From contig NZ_MAGP01000132.1 in the NCBI RefSeq assembly GCF_002926165.1, positions 1 to 64,000 of the forward strand: 64,000 bases of DNA. Direction: 5' to 3'. The translations under genes and the position numbers were made by a program. Of the stretch, positions 26,760 to 34,880 are shown in pieces. Source of the stretch: Micromonospora chalcea (GTDB lineage Bacteria; Actinomycetota; Actinomycetes; Mycobacteriales; Micromonosporaceae). Below the pieces are notes generated by a model. The model did not search any database, was not told the origin of the DNA, and saw nothing but the letters and a program-made list of their open reading frames with translations. Positions within the stretch are counted from its first letter, which is position 1. Each line of letters opens with the position of its first letter.

Positions 26760-27779
26760 ATGTTTGTGAACACAATGTCGCGTACGGCTGGGTTGTCCGC
26801 ACAGCAGACCGACACTCCCGCCATCGAGATCACACGATTGCGCAAATCCTACGGCGAGGTGCGCGCGCTCGACGGGATCGATCTGCGCGTGTCGGCCGGA
26901 AGCGTGTTCGGCGTGCTCGGCCCCAACGGCGCCGGGAAGACGACGATCGTCCGCACCCTCGCCACGCTCGTCCCGCCCGACAGCGGCGAGGTCCGCGTGC
27001 TCGGCCACGACGTGGTGCGCGAGGCCGGGGCGATCCGCGACCGGATCGGGCTGACCGGGCAATACTCGTCGGTCGACGAGGAACTGTCCGGCCGGGACAA
27101 TCTCGTCCTGCTCTCCCGGCTACGCGGCTTCTCCTGGAGCGCGGCCCGCCGCCGCGCCGAGGAGCTGCTCGCCACGTTCGGCCTGGAAGAGGCCGCCGCC
27201 CGGCTGGTGCGGACCTACTCCGGCGGCATGCGCCGTCGGCTCGACATCGCCAGCAGCATGATCGTGACACCCGACCTGATGTTCCTCGACGAGCCGACCA
27301 CCGGGCTGGACCCGCACAGCCGCAACCAGGTGTGGGAACTCGTCCGGGGCATGGTCGGCGAGGGCGCCACCGTCCTGCTCACCACGCAGTATCTCGACGA
27401 GGCCGACCAGCTCGCCGACCGGATCGCGGTCGTCGACCACGGCCGGGTCATCGCCGAGGGCACGCCGGTGGAGCTGAAGCGGTCGATCGGTGCGAGCGTG
27501 CTGCGGGTGCGGTTGCGCGACGCCGGGCAGCGGGAGACGGCCGAGCGGATGCTGGCGGAGGCGCTGGGCACGGCGGTGCACGCCGGCGCCGACCGGATGG
27601 AGCTGACCGCGCAGGTCGCGGCCGAGGAGGAGGCCACCCGGGCGCTGGCCGCCCTCACCGGGGCCGGCGTCGGCCTGGCCGAGTACGCCTTCGGCCACGC
27701 CACCCTGGACCAGGTGTTCCTCGCCCTCACCGGGCACCGGGCGGACGGCTCGCGGACCGAGACCGAGGAGGCGGCGTGA
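26760..27779 (+). CDS. Daunorubicin-resistance-type ABC transporter ATPase (DrrA-like)
   Basis: A 339-residue ABC ATPase. The nucleotide-binding domain spans about residues 20-250: Walker A GPNGAGKTT, signature TYSGGMRRRLDIA, Walker B MFLDEPTTGLD. The C-terminal extension (TLDQVFLALTGHRADGS) is that of DrrA-type exporters, which pump antitumour antibiotics out. It overlaps the permease gene (GTGA). In this cluster it is the likely exporter of the enediyne. The start is the first Met; AT-rich TACTATATG lies at the start itself, and a later Met (residue 6) is possible. Confidence 0.93.
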   Translation: MFVNTMSRTAGLSAQQTDTPAIEITRLRKSYGEVRALDGIDLRVSAGSVFGVLGPNGAGKTTIVRTLATLVPPDSGEVRVLGHDVVREAGAIRDRIGLTGQYSSVDEELSGRDNLVLLSRLRGFSWSAARRRAEELLATFGLEEAAARLVRTYSGGMRRRLDIASSMIVTPDLMFLDEPTTGLDPHSRNQVWELVRGMVGEGATVLLTTQYLDEADQLADRIAVVDHGRVIAEGTPVELKRSIGASVLRVRLRDAGQRETAERMLAEALGTAVHAGADRMELTAQVAAEEEATRALAALTGAGVGLAEYAFGHATLDQVFLALTGHRADGSRTETEEAA

Positions 27780-28600
27780 GCAGCATGGTGGAGACCGGCA
27801 CCGGCCGTGGCGCCTCGGCGCCGTCCGCGGCGCGGCCGGCACGTCCCGGCGCGCTGTCGTCCACGCTGACCTTCGCGTGGCGGGCGGTGCAGAAGGTACG
27901 CCGCGACCCGACGCAGATCCTCGAGGCGCTCGGCGTGCCGGTCATGTTCACGCTCGTCTTCGGCTTCCTGTTCGGCGGCGCGCTGGCCGGTTCGACGTCG
28001 AGCTACATGCAGTTCTACATCCCGGGCATCGTGGTGTTCACCGGGATCATGATCAGCATGCGGATCGGCGCGGTGGTCAACCTGGACAACTCCCGGGAGG
28101 TGACCGACCGCTTCCGCGCGCTGGCCATCTGGCGGCCCGCCGCGATCGTCGGCACCCTGCTCGGCAACAACGTGCTCTACGTCGTCGGCTGCGCGGTCGC
28201 CGTGGCGGTCGGGCTCGCGGTCGGCTTCCGGCCCGACGGTGGCGTGCTCGGCGTCCTCGCCACGATCCTGATCACCCTGGTCTTCGTCTTCTCCTTCTCC
28301 TGGGTGTACGTGGTCTTCGGGCTCGCCCTGAAGTCACCGACCGCCGCCCTGAGCGCCTGCCAGGCGATCGTCTTCCCGGTGTCGTTCGTCAGCAACTTCT
28401 TCGTGCCGCAGGAGACGCTTCCCGGCTGGCTGCAGGCCGTGGTCGGCCTGAACCCGTTCGCGTTGACGGTCACCGCCGCGCGCGGCCTGGCCCATGGCAC
28501 GGCGACCGCCGGTGAGGTAGGCGCGGCGCTGGTCGGCTGCGCGGCGCTGGTGGCCGTCTTCGCCCCGCTCTCCATGTTCCTGTACCGCCGGCGGGCCTGA
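27776..28600 (+). CDS. ABC-2 type permease (DrrB-like)
   Basis: A 274-residue integral membrane permease with about six transmembrane segments, including LGVPVMFTLVFGFLFGGALAG, PGIVVFTGIMISMRIG and ILITLVFVFSFSWVYVVFGLA. It pairs with the DrrA-like ATPase as the membrane half of the exporter. The GTG at 27776 overlaps the ATPase stop; an ATG three codons downstream is an alternative. Confidence 0.92.
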   Translation: MSSMVETGTGRGASAPSAARPARPGALSSTLTFAWRAVQKVRRDPTQILEALGVPVMFTLVFGFLFGGALAGSTSSYMQFYIPGIVVFTGIMISMRIGAVVNLDNSREVTDRFRALAIWRPAAIVGTLLGNNVLYVVGCAVAVAVGLAVGFRPDGGVLGVLATILITLVFVFSFSWVYVVFGLALKSPTAALSACQAIVFPVSFVSNFFVPQETLPGWLQAVVGLNPFALTVTAARGLAHGTATAGEVGAALVGCAALVAVFAPLSMFLYRRRA

Positions 28601-28656
28601 CCCCGCCACCGTTTGTACGCAGTGCCGATAACACGAGAAGGGAACACGGCTACCCC

Positions 28657-29133
28657 GTGGACAGCGACCGTTTGACTCAACCGCCTGCCGTCACCGCGCA
28701 GATGCTCATCCGCAGGCCCGCCGCCGAGGTCTTCGAGGCGTTCGCGGACCCGGCGGTGACCACGAAGTTCTGGTTCACCAAGAGCAGCGGCCGGCTCGAA
28801 CCCGGCGCCACCGTCACCTGGGACTGGGAGATGTACGGCGTCTCCACCGTCGTCACGGTCAAGGACGTCGAGAAGAACAGCCGCATCCTGGCCGAGTGGG
28901 ACCCGGAGTCCCCCACCCAGCTCGAGTGGCGGTTCCTGCCGGGCGAGGGTGACACGACGCTGGTCCGGGTCACCGAGACCGGCTTCGCCGGCAGCGCCGA
29001 CCAGGCCGTGGCGAAGGCGATCGACTCAATGGGCGGGTTCACCATGGTGCTCTGCGCCTGCAAGGCGCTGCTGGAGCAGGGTGTGCTGCTCAACGCGGTC
29101 GGCGACGCCCACCCGACCGGCTTCGGCGACTGA
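28657..29133 (+). CDS. SRPBCC (AHSA1/START-like) protein, possible self-resistance protein
   Basis: A 158-residue helix-grip protein. Features are RRPAAEVFEAFADPAVTTKFWF near the N-terminus, a beta-sheet core (TVTWDWEMYGVSTVVTVKD), and a long C-terminal helix GGFTMVLCACKALLEQGV. It follows the DrrAB exporter on the same strand. The calicheamicin self-sacrifice proteins CalC, CalU16 and CalU19 have this fold, so an enediyne-quenching role is plausible, but AHSA1 proteins are common with other functions. Starts with GTG. Confidence 0.8.
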   Translation: MDSDRLTQPPAVTAQMLIRRPAAEVFEAFADPAVTTKFWFTKSSGRLEPGATVTWDWEMYGVSTVVTVKDVEKNSRILAEWDPESPTQLEWRFLPGEGDTTLVRVTETGFAGSADQAVAKAIDSMGGFTMVLCACKALLEQGVLLNAVGDAHPTGFGD

Positions 29134-29177
29134 CCGCCGTCGCGGCGGGCGGACCGGGCGTGACCCGGTCCGCCCGC

Positions 29178-30581
29178 TCAGCCGGCGTCCAGCAGCCCGC
29201 GCAGGCAGGCGATCAGGCTGCGGGCCGAGACGTTCACGTAGTTGCTGTGCCGCAGCAGTTCCGAGAGCTGGTGCAGCGTCACCCAGCGGTACTGGTCGCT
29301 CTCCAGGTCGACGTCGTCGGTCTCCACCACCAGATAGCTGCTACGGGCCCGGTAGAGCCGTCCGCCCTCCTCGGAGAGGAGCGCGCGGAACCGGACCCGC
29401 TCCGGCGGCGCGCCGAGCACCTGGTCCAGGAAGGGCGGACGCGCGGCGGCGGGCAGGTAGTCGAGCGTGGCGGGCGTGCACTGGACCGTCGGCGCCAGTT
29501 CCACCACGTCGACGAAGCCCGGTTCGACCCGGGCGTGCGCCAGCACGTGCAGCACACCGTCGAGACGGGTGGCCAGGAACGCCACCACCCCCTGGCCGCA
29601 GGGCCGCAGCATCGGCTGCGACCAGCTCGCCACCTCGCGCCCCTCGGCGTCCACGTCCACGCCGATGACCTCGAAGAACAGCCCACTGTCGTGTCGCAGG
29701 GAGACCTCGCCGAGATGCCACGCCGCCTGTCCGCGCAGCGCCGTCCGGTCGGCGTCCACCTCGGTCCGGCTGCGGACGTCGGTGATCCAGTGCAGCAGCT
29801 CGCCGGTGTGGTGCCGGCTGCCCGGCCCGGGCCGGCAGGAGCGGCGCAGCGCGGCCGTGAAGGCGTCCCCGGCCGGGCCGGCCGCCCGGGCCGTCAGCTC
29901 CGCCGGCAGGCACGAGAGCACGGTACGGATGTCCATGTTGACCAGGTCGTCGTGGCGCAGGAGCCGGTGCAGCTGGGCGAGGCTGAGCCAGCGGAACCCG
30001 GGCGGCGGCACGATGTCCTCGTCGGTGAGGACCACCATGTTGCGGTTGCGTTTGCGCAGGAACCAGGACCCGTGCTCGGACTGGCGGACGTCCACGAGCA
30101 CCCGGCGCGGGTCCGGGTCGCGGAAGTGGTGCAGGAACGGCACCGGGCGGCCGCCGTGGACGCCGGTCCAGTTGCTCCGGGTGGCCTGGACGGTGGGCGC
30201 GAGCTGGTGGCCGTCCTGGTTGCCGGGCTCCGCCTTGGCCTGCACCAGCACCCGCAGCGTGTCGCCGTCGCGGCGGGCGAGCAGCCCGAGGATGCCCACC
30301 TCCGGCTGGTGCAGCACCGGCTGGTCCCAGCGGGGCACGGCCGCGCCCGGCACCTCGACGGAGAGCCCTTCCACCCGGAAGAACCGGCCGCTGCGGTGGG
30401 CCAGGACTCCGGTGTCGGCGTCCTGGCGCCAGCCGCGCAGGCCGGCCAGGGGCACGACGTCCACACGCATCGGGGCCTGGCGGCGCCAGTCGGCGAGCCA
30501 CTCGTGGATGTCGGCGTCGGGGTCGGCGGTGGCGAACCGGCCGTGCTGCGGCAGCCCTGGTGGCGCGGTCGTCTCCGTCAC
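29178..30581 (-). CDS. NDP-hexose 2,3-dehydratase (EvaA/TylX3-like)
   Basis: A 467-residue protein made of two tandem homologous halves, as usual for this family: HEWLADWRRQAPMRVDVVPL with GFRWLSLAQLHRLLRHDDLVNMDIRTVLSC in the first, and YRWVTLHQLSELLRHSNYVNVSARSLIACL in the second. It removes the C-2 hydroxyl of an NDP-4-keto-6-deoxyhexose, starting the 2-deoxy branch that feeds the aminotransferase at 18.2 kb. It is separated from the sugar operon and converges on the SRPBCC gene. The upstream region (30.58-30.68 kb) is AT-rich and shared with the DUF899 gene. Confidence 0.93.
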   Translation of the reverse strand: MTETTAPPGLPQHGRFATADPDADIHEWLADWRRQAPMRVDVVPLAGLRGWRQDADTGVLAHRSGRFFRVEGLSVEVPGAAVPRWDQPVLHQPEVGILGLLARRDGDTLRVLVQAKAEPGNQDGHQLAPTVQATRSNWTGVHGGRPVPFLHHFRDPDPRRVLVDVRQSEHGSWFLRKRNRNMVVLTDEDIVPPPGFRWLSLAQLHRLLRHDDLVNMDIRTVLSCLPAELTARAAGPAGDAFTAALRRSCRPGPGSRHHTGELLHWITDVRSRTEVDADRTALRGQAAWHLGEVSLRHDSGLFFEVIGVDVDAEGREVASWSQPMLRPCGQGVVAFLATRLDGVLHVLAHARVEPGFVDVVELAPTVQCTPATLDYLPAAARPPFLDQVLGAPPERVRFRALLSEEGGRLYRARSSYLVVETDDVDLESDQYRWVTLHQLSELLRHSNYVNVSARSLIACLRGLLDAG

Positions 30582-30675
30582 GCGCGTACCCCCTTTGTCG
30601 ACACCTACCCGTTGATCACTTCTATATCCTATAGCGGACGGCCGGCGTTAGCGCGGGTCGAGGAAGGACGAGAGG

Positions 30676-31401
30676 ATGACTGAGGACGCGAGCGCGCCGG
30701 CGCTGCCGATGTGGCCGGACGGCGCCGACGCCGGATACGTGGCCGCGCGGCTGCGCCTCGCCGAGGCCGAACGCCGCCTGTGTGACCAGATCGAACAGGT
30801 CGCCGCCGCCCGGCGGGAGCTGCCGCTCGGCGCGCCGGTGGCCGACGTCGCGCTCACCGAGGGACCGGCCGACCTGACCGCGCCCGGCCCGTTGCGCCCC
30901 GTCCGGCTGTCCGCGCTCTTCGGCGCGCACCGCACGCTCCTCGTCTACCACCTGATGTTCCACCCGGACGCCGACGCCGCCTGCCCGATGTGCTCGATGT
31001 GGGTGGACGGGTTCCACGGCGTCGCCCACCACCTCCAGCAGCACACCGCGTTCGTGGTGGTCGGCAAGGCCCCGGCGGAGAAGCTGCGCGCCTGGGGCGC
31101 CCGGCGCGGCTGGGCCGGCCTGCGGCTGCTCTCCAGCCACGGCACCGACTTCAACGCCGACCTGCGCGCCGAGCACCCGAACGGCGACCAGCGCCCGATG
31201 GTCAGCGTGCTGGTCCGCGACGGCGACGGCGTCCGGCACTTCTACAGCCAGCCGGCCAACTTCGTCGACGGCACCGAGCGCGGCATCGACCTGCTCTCCC
31301 CGGTGTGGAACGTGCTCGACCTGCTGCCGCGGGGCCGCGGCGACTGGTACGCCGCCAACACGTATCCCCCGGTTGCCGACCCGGCCGATCGACCCGTGTG
31401 A
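30676..31401 (+). CDS. DUF899 thioredoxin-like protein
   Basis: A 241-residue DUF899 protein with a thioredoxin-like fold. The redox-motif-like block CPMCSMWVDG and the region FFHPDADAACPMC-like LMFHPDADAACPMC are visible, along with SSHGTDFNADL. DUF899 proteins are thought to be thiol-disulfide or peroxide-handling enzymes. It has a strong ribosome site (AGGAAGGACGAGAGG) and starts the last plus-strand pair of the enediyne region. A protective redox function is possible but unproven. Confidence 0.85.
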   Translation: MTEDASAPALPMWPDGADAGYVAARLRLAEAERRLCDQIEQVAAARRELPLGAPVADVALTEGPADLTAPGPLRPVRLSALFGAHRTLLVYHLMFHPDADAACPMCSMWVDGFHGVAHHLQQHTAFVVVGKAPAEKLRAWGARRGWAGLRLLSSHGTDFNADLRAEHPNGDQRPMVSVLVRDGDGVRHFYSQPANFVDGTERGIDLLSPVWNVLDLLPRGRGDWYAANTYPPVADPADRPV

Positions 31402-31418
31402 CAGCCGAGGAGACACGA

Positions 31419-33227
31419 GTGCCCGACCGCACCGCGACACCGCGTACCGCCGACGGTCGCCGGGGCGTACCCCGATCGGCCGGACGGCTCACCGGCGCGG
31501 CCCTCGCCGCAGTGGCGGCCACGCTGCTGGCGGCGGGGCCGGCCCACGCCGCGGACGGCGGCGGCGTCGCGCCGGCCGCCACCGGGTTCGCCGCGCTGCT
31601 CGCCCTCGCCGCGACGGCCACCACGGCCGGGCTTGTGCTGCTGCGACCGCTCGCCGCCCCGGCGCCCCGCCGCCTCACCGCCACGGCGGTGACCGCCGCC
31701 GTCGCGCACCTGCTCACCCTCGGCCTGGGCGGGGACGCCCCCGCCGCCGGAACGCTCGTGCTCGCGGCGGCCTGCCTCGCCCTGCCCGGGTGCGCCGGGC
31801 GGCGCGCGGTCGGCGTACCCCTGGCTCTGCTCGTGTCCGCCGGGGCCGGCCTGCTGGCGCTGCCCACCGCGACAGTCGCGGAGGCGACGGCCGCCGCCGG
31901 GCACGGGCTCGCCGCCGCGGTGCTGCTGGGCGGCGTCGCCACAGTGCTCGGCGCGGACTCGGCCCGGCGGCGCGTCGCCCACCGGGCGGCGCCCTGGATG
32001 CTCGCCGCCGTCACCGCCGAGGCGGCGGCCGGCGCGGTGCGGCTCGGTACCGACCACGCCGCCCTCGGCCCGGAAGGCCCCGGATGGGCCGGCCCGGCAC
32101 GCTGGGTCTGCCTTGCGGTCGCCGTGGCCGGAGCCGTGGGCCTGGGCGCCGGCCTGCGACGCCGACGGCAGCCGGACCGGGCGTTGCTGCGGGGACAGGC
32201 GGTCGTGCTGCCCGCGGTCGTCATCGTCGCCGCCACCGCGACCGCCGTGGCGCTGCCCGCGCCGCCCGGCCGCCCCGGCGCGCCGCTGCTGGTCGCAGTG
32301 GACAACGGCGGCCGGGGCCTCCCGCTGGTGGTGGCACCGCAGCGGCCCGGCTGGAACCTCGTGCACGTCGGCGCGGAGGGAGTCTCGGTCGGGACGCGGG
32401 CGGACCGCCTCTCCCCCGCCGTCCGGCTGCCCGGTGCCACCAACGGCTGGGCCCTCGTACACCTTCCGCCCGGCCCGAGCCGGCTGCACGTCGCGTACGG
32501 CGGACGCCAGGCCGTGATTCGGCTGGACGCCGGGGCGGCCGACGCGCCCGGTCCCGACCTGCGCGGTCCGGACGGGCCGGAGTGCGTCAGCGCGGCCCTC
32601 GGCGTGCTCCTGCGGGACGACCCGCAGCCGCTGTCGCGCTGCCCCGCGGACGCCCTCACCTCCGGTGACCGCGAGGACCTCGACGCCACAGTCGCCTTCC
32701 TCGCGCCCCGGGCCGAGGGCGCCCTCGGCGTCGTGGGCGACTCCTCGGCCCGCTCCGTCGCGGCGGTCGCCGCCGTCACCGACGCCGCGCGCCGCGCCGG
32801 ACTGCGTGTCGTACCCCCGGGGTCCGGACGGCATCCGACGCTCGTGGTCACCGGCTGGGCCGGGGCGGAGGCGGCGCTGCGCGACGCCGCGCGGGGGCCG
32901 GGCGCGGCGGCCGGCACCTATCTGGCGCCCTGGCTGCTCACCGCCGCGGTGCTGCGCCCCGCGACCGGGCAGATGCTCGCGCTCCGGTTCGACCCGCGCG
33001 CGGAGCCGGTGTCCCGGTACGTCGCGGAGCTGGCCCGCCGTTTCCCCGGCGAACCCGCCACCGTCTCCGGCTACCTGGCCTGGCAGGGCGGCGCGCCCGC
33101 CGGGCCGGCCCGGATGTACGCGGCGGCCGCGGTCTCGCTGCCCGGCCCGGTGGCGCACGGTGGGCACGGCCGGTCCGGCTTCCTGCCCGGCGGCACGGTC
33201 ACCGCGGTGACCGGCCCGCTCGGCTGA
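31419..33227 (+). CDS. Large membrane protein with CopD-like N-terminal half
   Basis: A 602-residue protein: signal-like N-terminus (GAALAAVAATLLAAGPAHA), eight to nine hydrophobic segments up to about residue 280 that resemble the CopD/YcnJ membrane region, then a soluble extracytoplasmic C-terminal domain (DAPGPDLRGPDGPECVS, VGDSSARSVAAVAAVTDAA, HPTLVVTGWAG) looking like a periplasmic-binding fold. The GTG at 31419 follows GAGGAGA; the longer open frame upstream overlaps DUF899 and is rejected. No function is established. It may pair with the copper-type genes near 13.9 kb. Confidence 0.75.
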   Translation: MPDRTATPRTADGRRGVPRSAGRLTGAALAAVAATLLAAGPAHAADGGGVAPAATGFAALLALAATATTAGLVLLRPLAAPAPRRLTATAVTAAVAHLLTLGLGGDAPAAGTLVLAAACLALPGCAGRRAVGVPLALLVSAGAGLLALPTATVAEATAAAGHGLAAAVLLGGVATVLGADSARRRVAHRAAPWMLAAVTAEAAAGAVRLGTDHAALGPEGPGWAGPARWVCLAVAVAGAVGLGAGLRRRRQPDRALLRGQAVVLPAVVIVAATATAVALPAPPGRPGAPLLVAVDNGGRGLPLVVAPQRPGWNLVHVGAEGVSVGTRADRLSPAVRLPGATNGWALVHLPPGPSRLHVAYGGRQAVIRLDAGAADAPGPDLRGPDGPECVSAALGVLLRDDPQPLSRCPADALTSGDREDLDATVAFLAPRAEGALGVVGDSSARSVAAVAAVTDAARRAGLRVVPPGSGRHPTLVVTGWAGAEAALRDAARGPGAAAGTYLAPWLLTAAVLRPATGQMLALRFDPRAEPVSRYVAELARRFPGEPATVSGYLAWQGGAPAGPARMYAAAAVSLPGPVAHGGHGRSGFLPGGTVTAVTGPLG

Positions 33228-33239
33228 GCCGCGACCGCG

Positions 33240-33830
33240 CTACCGCCCGGGCGGACTCCCGATGATCTTCGGACCGTCCTCGGCGGGCCGCCGCACGTCC
33301 TGGTGGTAGTACGCCCGCAGTCCGGCCCGGGCGGCCGCCGGAGCCCCGAGCCAGCGGAGCAGGTTGCGGCCGTCACTGCGGGGCGAACTCCCCGGAACGA
33401 GATTGCCCAGGCCGAGCAGCGCTCCGACGAACGCGGCGCTGAACAGCGCCAGGCGCGTCGACACCGTTGCCGTGTGCGTCGCCACGACGACGAGCGCCGC
33501 GGCGGCGCCCAGGTTCGCCACCGGGCCGCCGAGATGGAACAGCGCCATCCGCAGCGGCAACGCCGGCATCGACGCCGACGGCCGGACCGACACCTCGTTG
33601 CGCCATCCGGTGAAGGGCGCGATGTGGACCGCGACGACCGGCAGGCGCAGCAGCTTCGCCGCGACGAGGTGGCCGCCCTCGTGCAGGGCGAGGTGCAGCC
33701 ACAACGACAGGCAGGTGAGGCCGGCGGCGGCGATCGCACCCGTCAGGGACTCGGTGACGAGCAGCGCGAGCGCCATCGTCTCCACCGCCAGCAGCAGAGA
33801 CGCGGCGACGAGCCGGCGGCGCAGCTTCAC
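33240..33830 (-). CDS. M50-family site-2-type metalloprotease
   Basis: A 196-residue membrane protease. Zinc ligands are His50 and His54 in HEGGH, inside LHLALHEGGHLVAAKLL, and Asp153 in SPRSDGRNLL, as in the intramembrane M50 family. Four hydrophobic segments are present, and the cytosolic-like loop APFTGWRNEVSVRPSA lies between them. Short for a site-2 protease and without a PDZ domain. It starts with GTG and is monocistronic; its substrate is unknown. Confidence 0.85.
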   Translation of the reverse strand: MKLRRRLVAASLLLAVETMALALLVTESLTGAIAAAGLTCLSLWLHLALHEGGHLVAAKLLRLPVVAVHIAPFTGWRNEVSVRPSASMPALPLRMALFHLGGPVANLGAAAALVVVATHTATVSTRLALFSAAFVGALLGLGNLVPGSSPRSDGRNLLRWLGAPAAARAGLRAYYHQDVRRPAEDGPKIIGSPPGR

Positions 33831-34002
33831 CGGGCGATGGTACGGCCTGATCGACCCATTGGGCGGCCCCGGAAATCGGATGCCTGGCCCGATCCATGAT
33901 CAGCAGAATGAGGGCGTCCACCGGCGACGGGAGGTGACCGGCATGCCAGAGAGGCGTTAGTCCCGCGCATGGTGCGCGGGCGGCCGGAAGGGCGGTCGTC
34001 AC

Positions 34003-34341
34003 ATGGCCCGTACCGACATCCACCGACCCGAGCGTGTGCAGCAGCGGGATCCGTACCTGCGCGAATGGTTCACCGACATCCACCGGCACGGCTCCGGCCC
34101 GTGCGACCTGGCCGAGTTCCTCGCCGCGCCCGAGTGGATCCGCACCCGCTGCCACCGCGAGGTGTCGGCGCAGGCGCCCAACCTCTGCGGCTGCCGGCTC
34201 TGCACGTTCCAGTCCTGCCGCAGGCTCGGCCGCCGCCAGGAGCGCGTCGCCTGGCGTTCGATCCGCCGCCGGCTGCTCGCCGAGCACCGGGGCGGCGAGC
34301 GCGATCTCGACGTGCCCCCGATCCGCGGCAAGGCCTGGTAG
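34003..34341 (+). CDS. Small Cys/Arg-rich conserved hypothetical protein
   Basis: A 112-residue basic protein without a signal peptide or membrane segment. It has a cluster of four cysteines in CHREVSAQAPNLCGCRLC followed by FQSC, which could bind zinc or an iron-sulfur cluster. The start has no convincing ribosome site (GTCACATGG), so the exact N-terminus is uncertain. No family was recognised. Confidence 0.55.
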   Translation: MARTDIHRPERVQQRDPYLREWFTDIHRHGSGPCDLAEFLAAPEWIRTRCHREVSAQAPNLCGCRLCTFQSCRRLGRRQERVAWRSIRRRLLAEHRGGERDLDVPPIRGKAW

Positions 34342-34385
34342 CGGTCCGCCGGATCACCGATGAGTTCACATGTCCTGTCCGGTCT

Positions 34386-34417
34386 CAGCTGGTGCATCCG
34401 TTCGGATGCACCAGCTG
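34386..34417. repeat. Perfect inverted repeat upstream of doxX-like gene
   Basis: A perfect 14-bp inverted repeat (34386-34399 with 34404-34417) with loop GTTC lies 22 bases before the DoxX start. Its half-site CAGCTGGTGCATCC could be an operator, or a hairpin that ends transcription from the gene upstream. Confidence 0.55.
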
Positions 34418-34439
34418 ATTCTTCAGGAGGACGAGAGCC

Positions 34440-34844
34440 ATGAGCGTTGTCGACACCACTCCCCCGCCCGTCGCCCGTGGGCTGCACCGCACGCTGTGGG
34501 TGCTCCAGGGTTTCCTCGGCGTCTTCTTCATCGTCGCCTCGGCCGGCCCCAAGTTGTTCGGCGAGACGAACACCGTCCAGTCCTTCGAGGACATGGGCGC
34601 CGCGCCCTGGTTCCGCTATTTCATCGGCCTGGTGGAGCTGGCCGGTGGCATCGGGCTGCTGGTGCCGCGGCTCGCCGGCCCGGCCGCCGTCGGGCTGGCG
34701 CTGCTCATGGTCGGCGCCGCCATCACCCAGGCGTTCATCCTGGACGGCGGCGCGCTGGTCATCACCCCGGTGGTGCTGTTCTTCCTGTTCGTGTTCATCG
34801 CCTGGGGCCGGCGCGACTCGATAGGCCGCCTCTTCAGGCGATGA
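34440..34844 (+). CDS. DoxX-family membrane protein
   Basis: A 134-residue four-helix membrane protein of the DoxX/DoxD-like family: LQGFLGVFFIVASAGPKLFG, YFIGLVELAGGIGLLVP, GLALLMVGAAITQAF, LVITPVVLFFLFVFIAWG. DoxX-like proteins occur in redox and stress responses. A clear ribosome site (AGGAGGACGAGAGCC) and a perfect inverted repeat lie upstream. It converges on the GH53 gene. Confidence 0.9.
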   Translation: MSVVDTTPPPVARGLHRTLWVLQGFLGVFFIVASAGPKLFGETNTVQSFEDMGAAPWFRYFIGLVELAGGIGLLVPRLAGPAAVGLALLMVGAAITQAFILDGGALVITPVVLFFLFVFIAWGRRDSIGRLFRR

Positions 34845-34880
34845 GCAGGCGGGTCCACCCGGGGTGCGGCCGGCGGCCGG

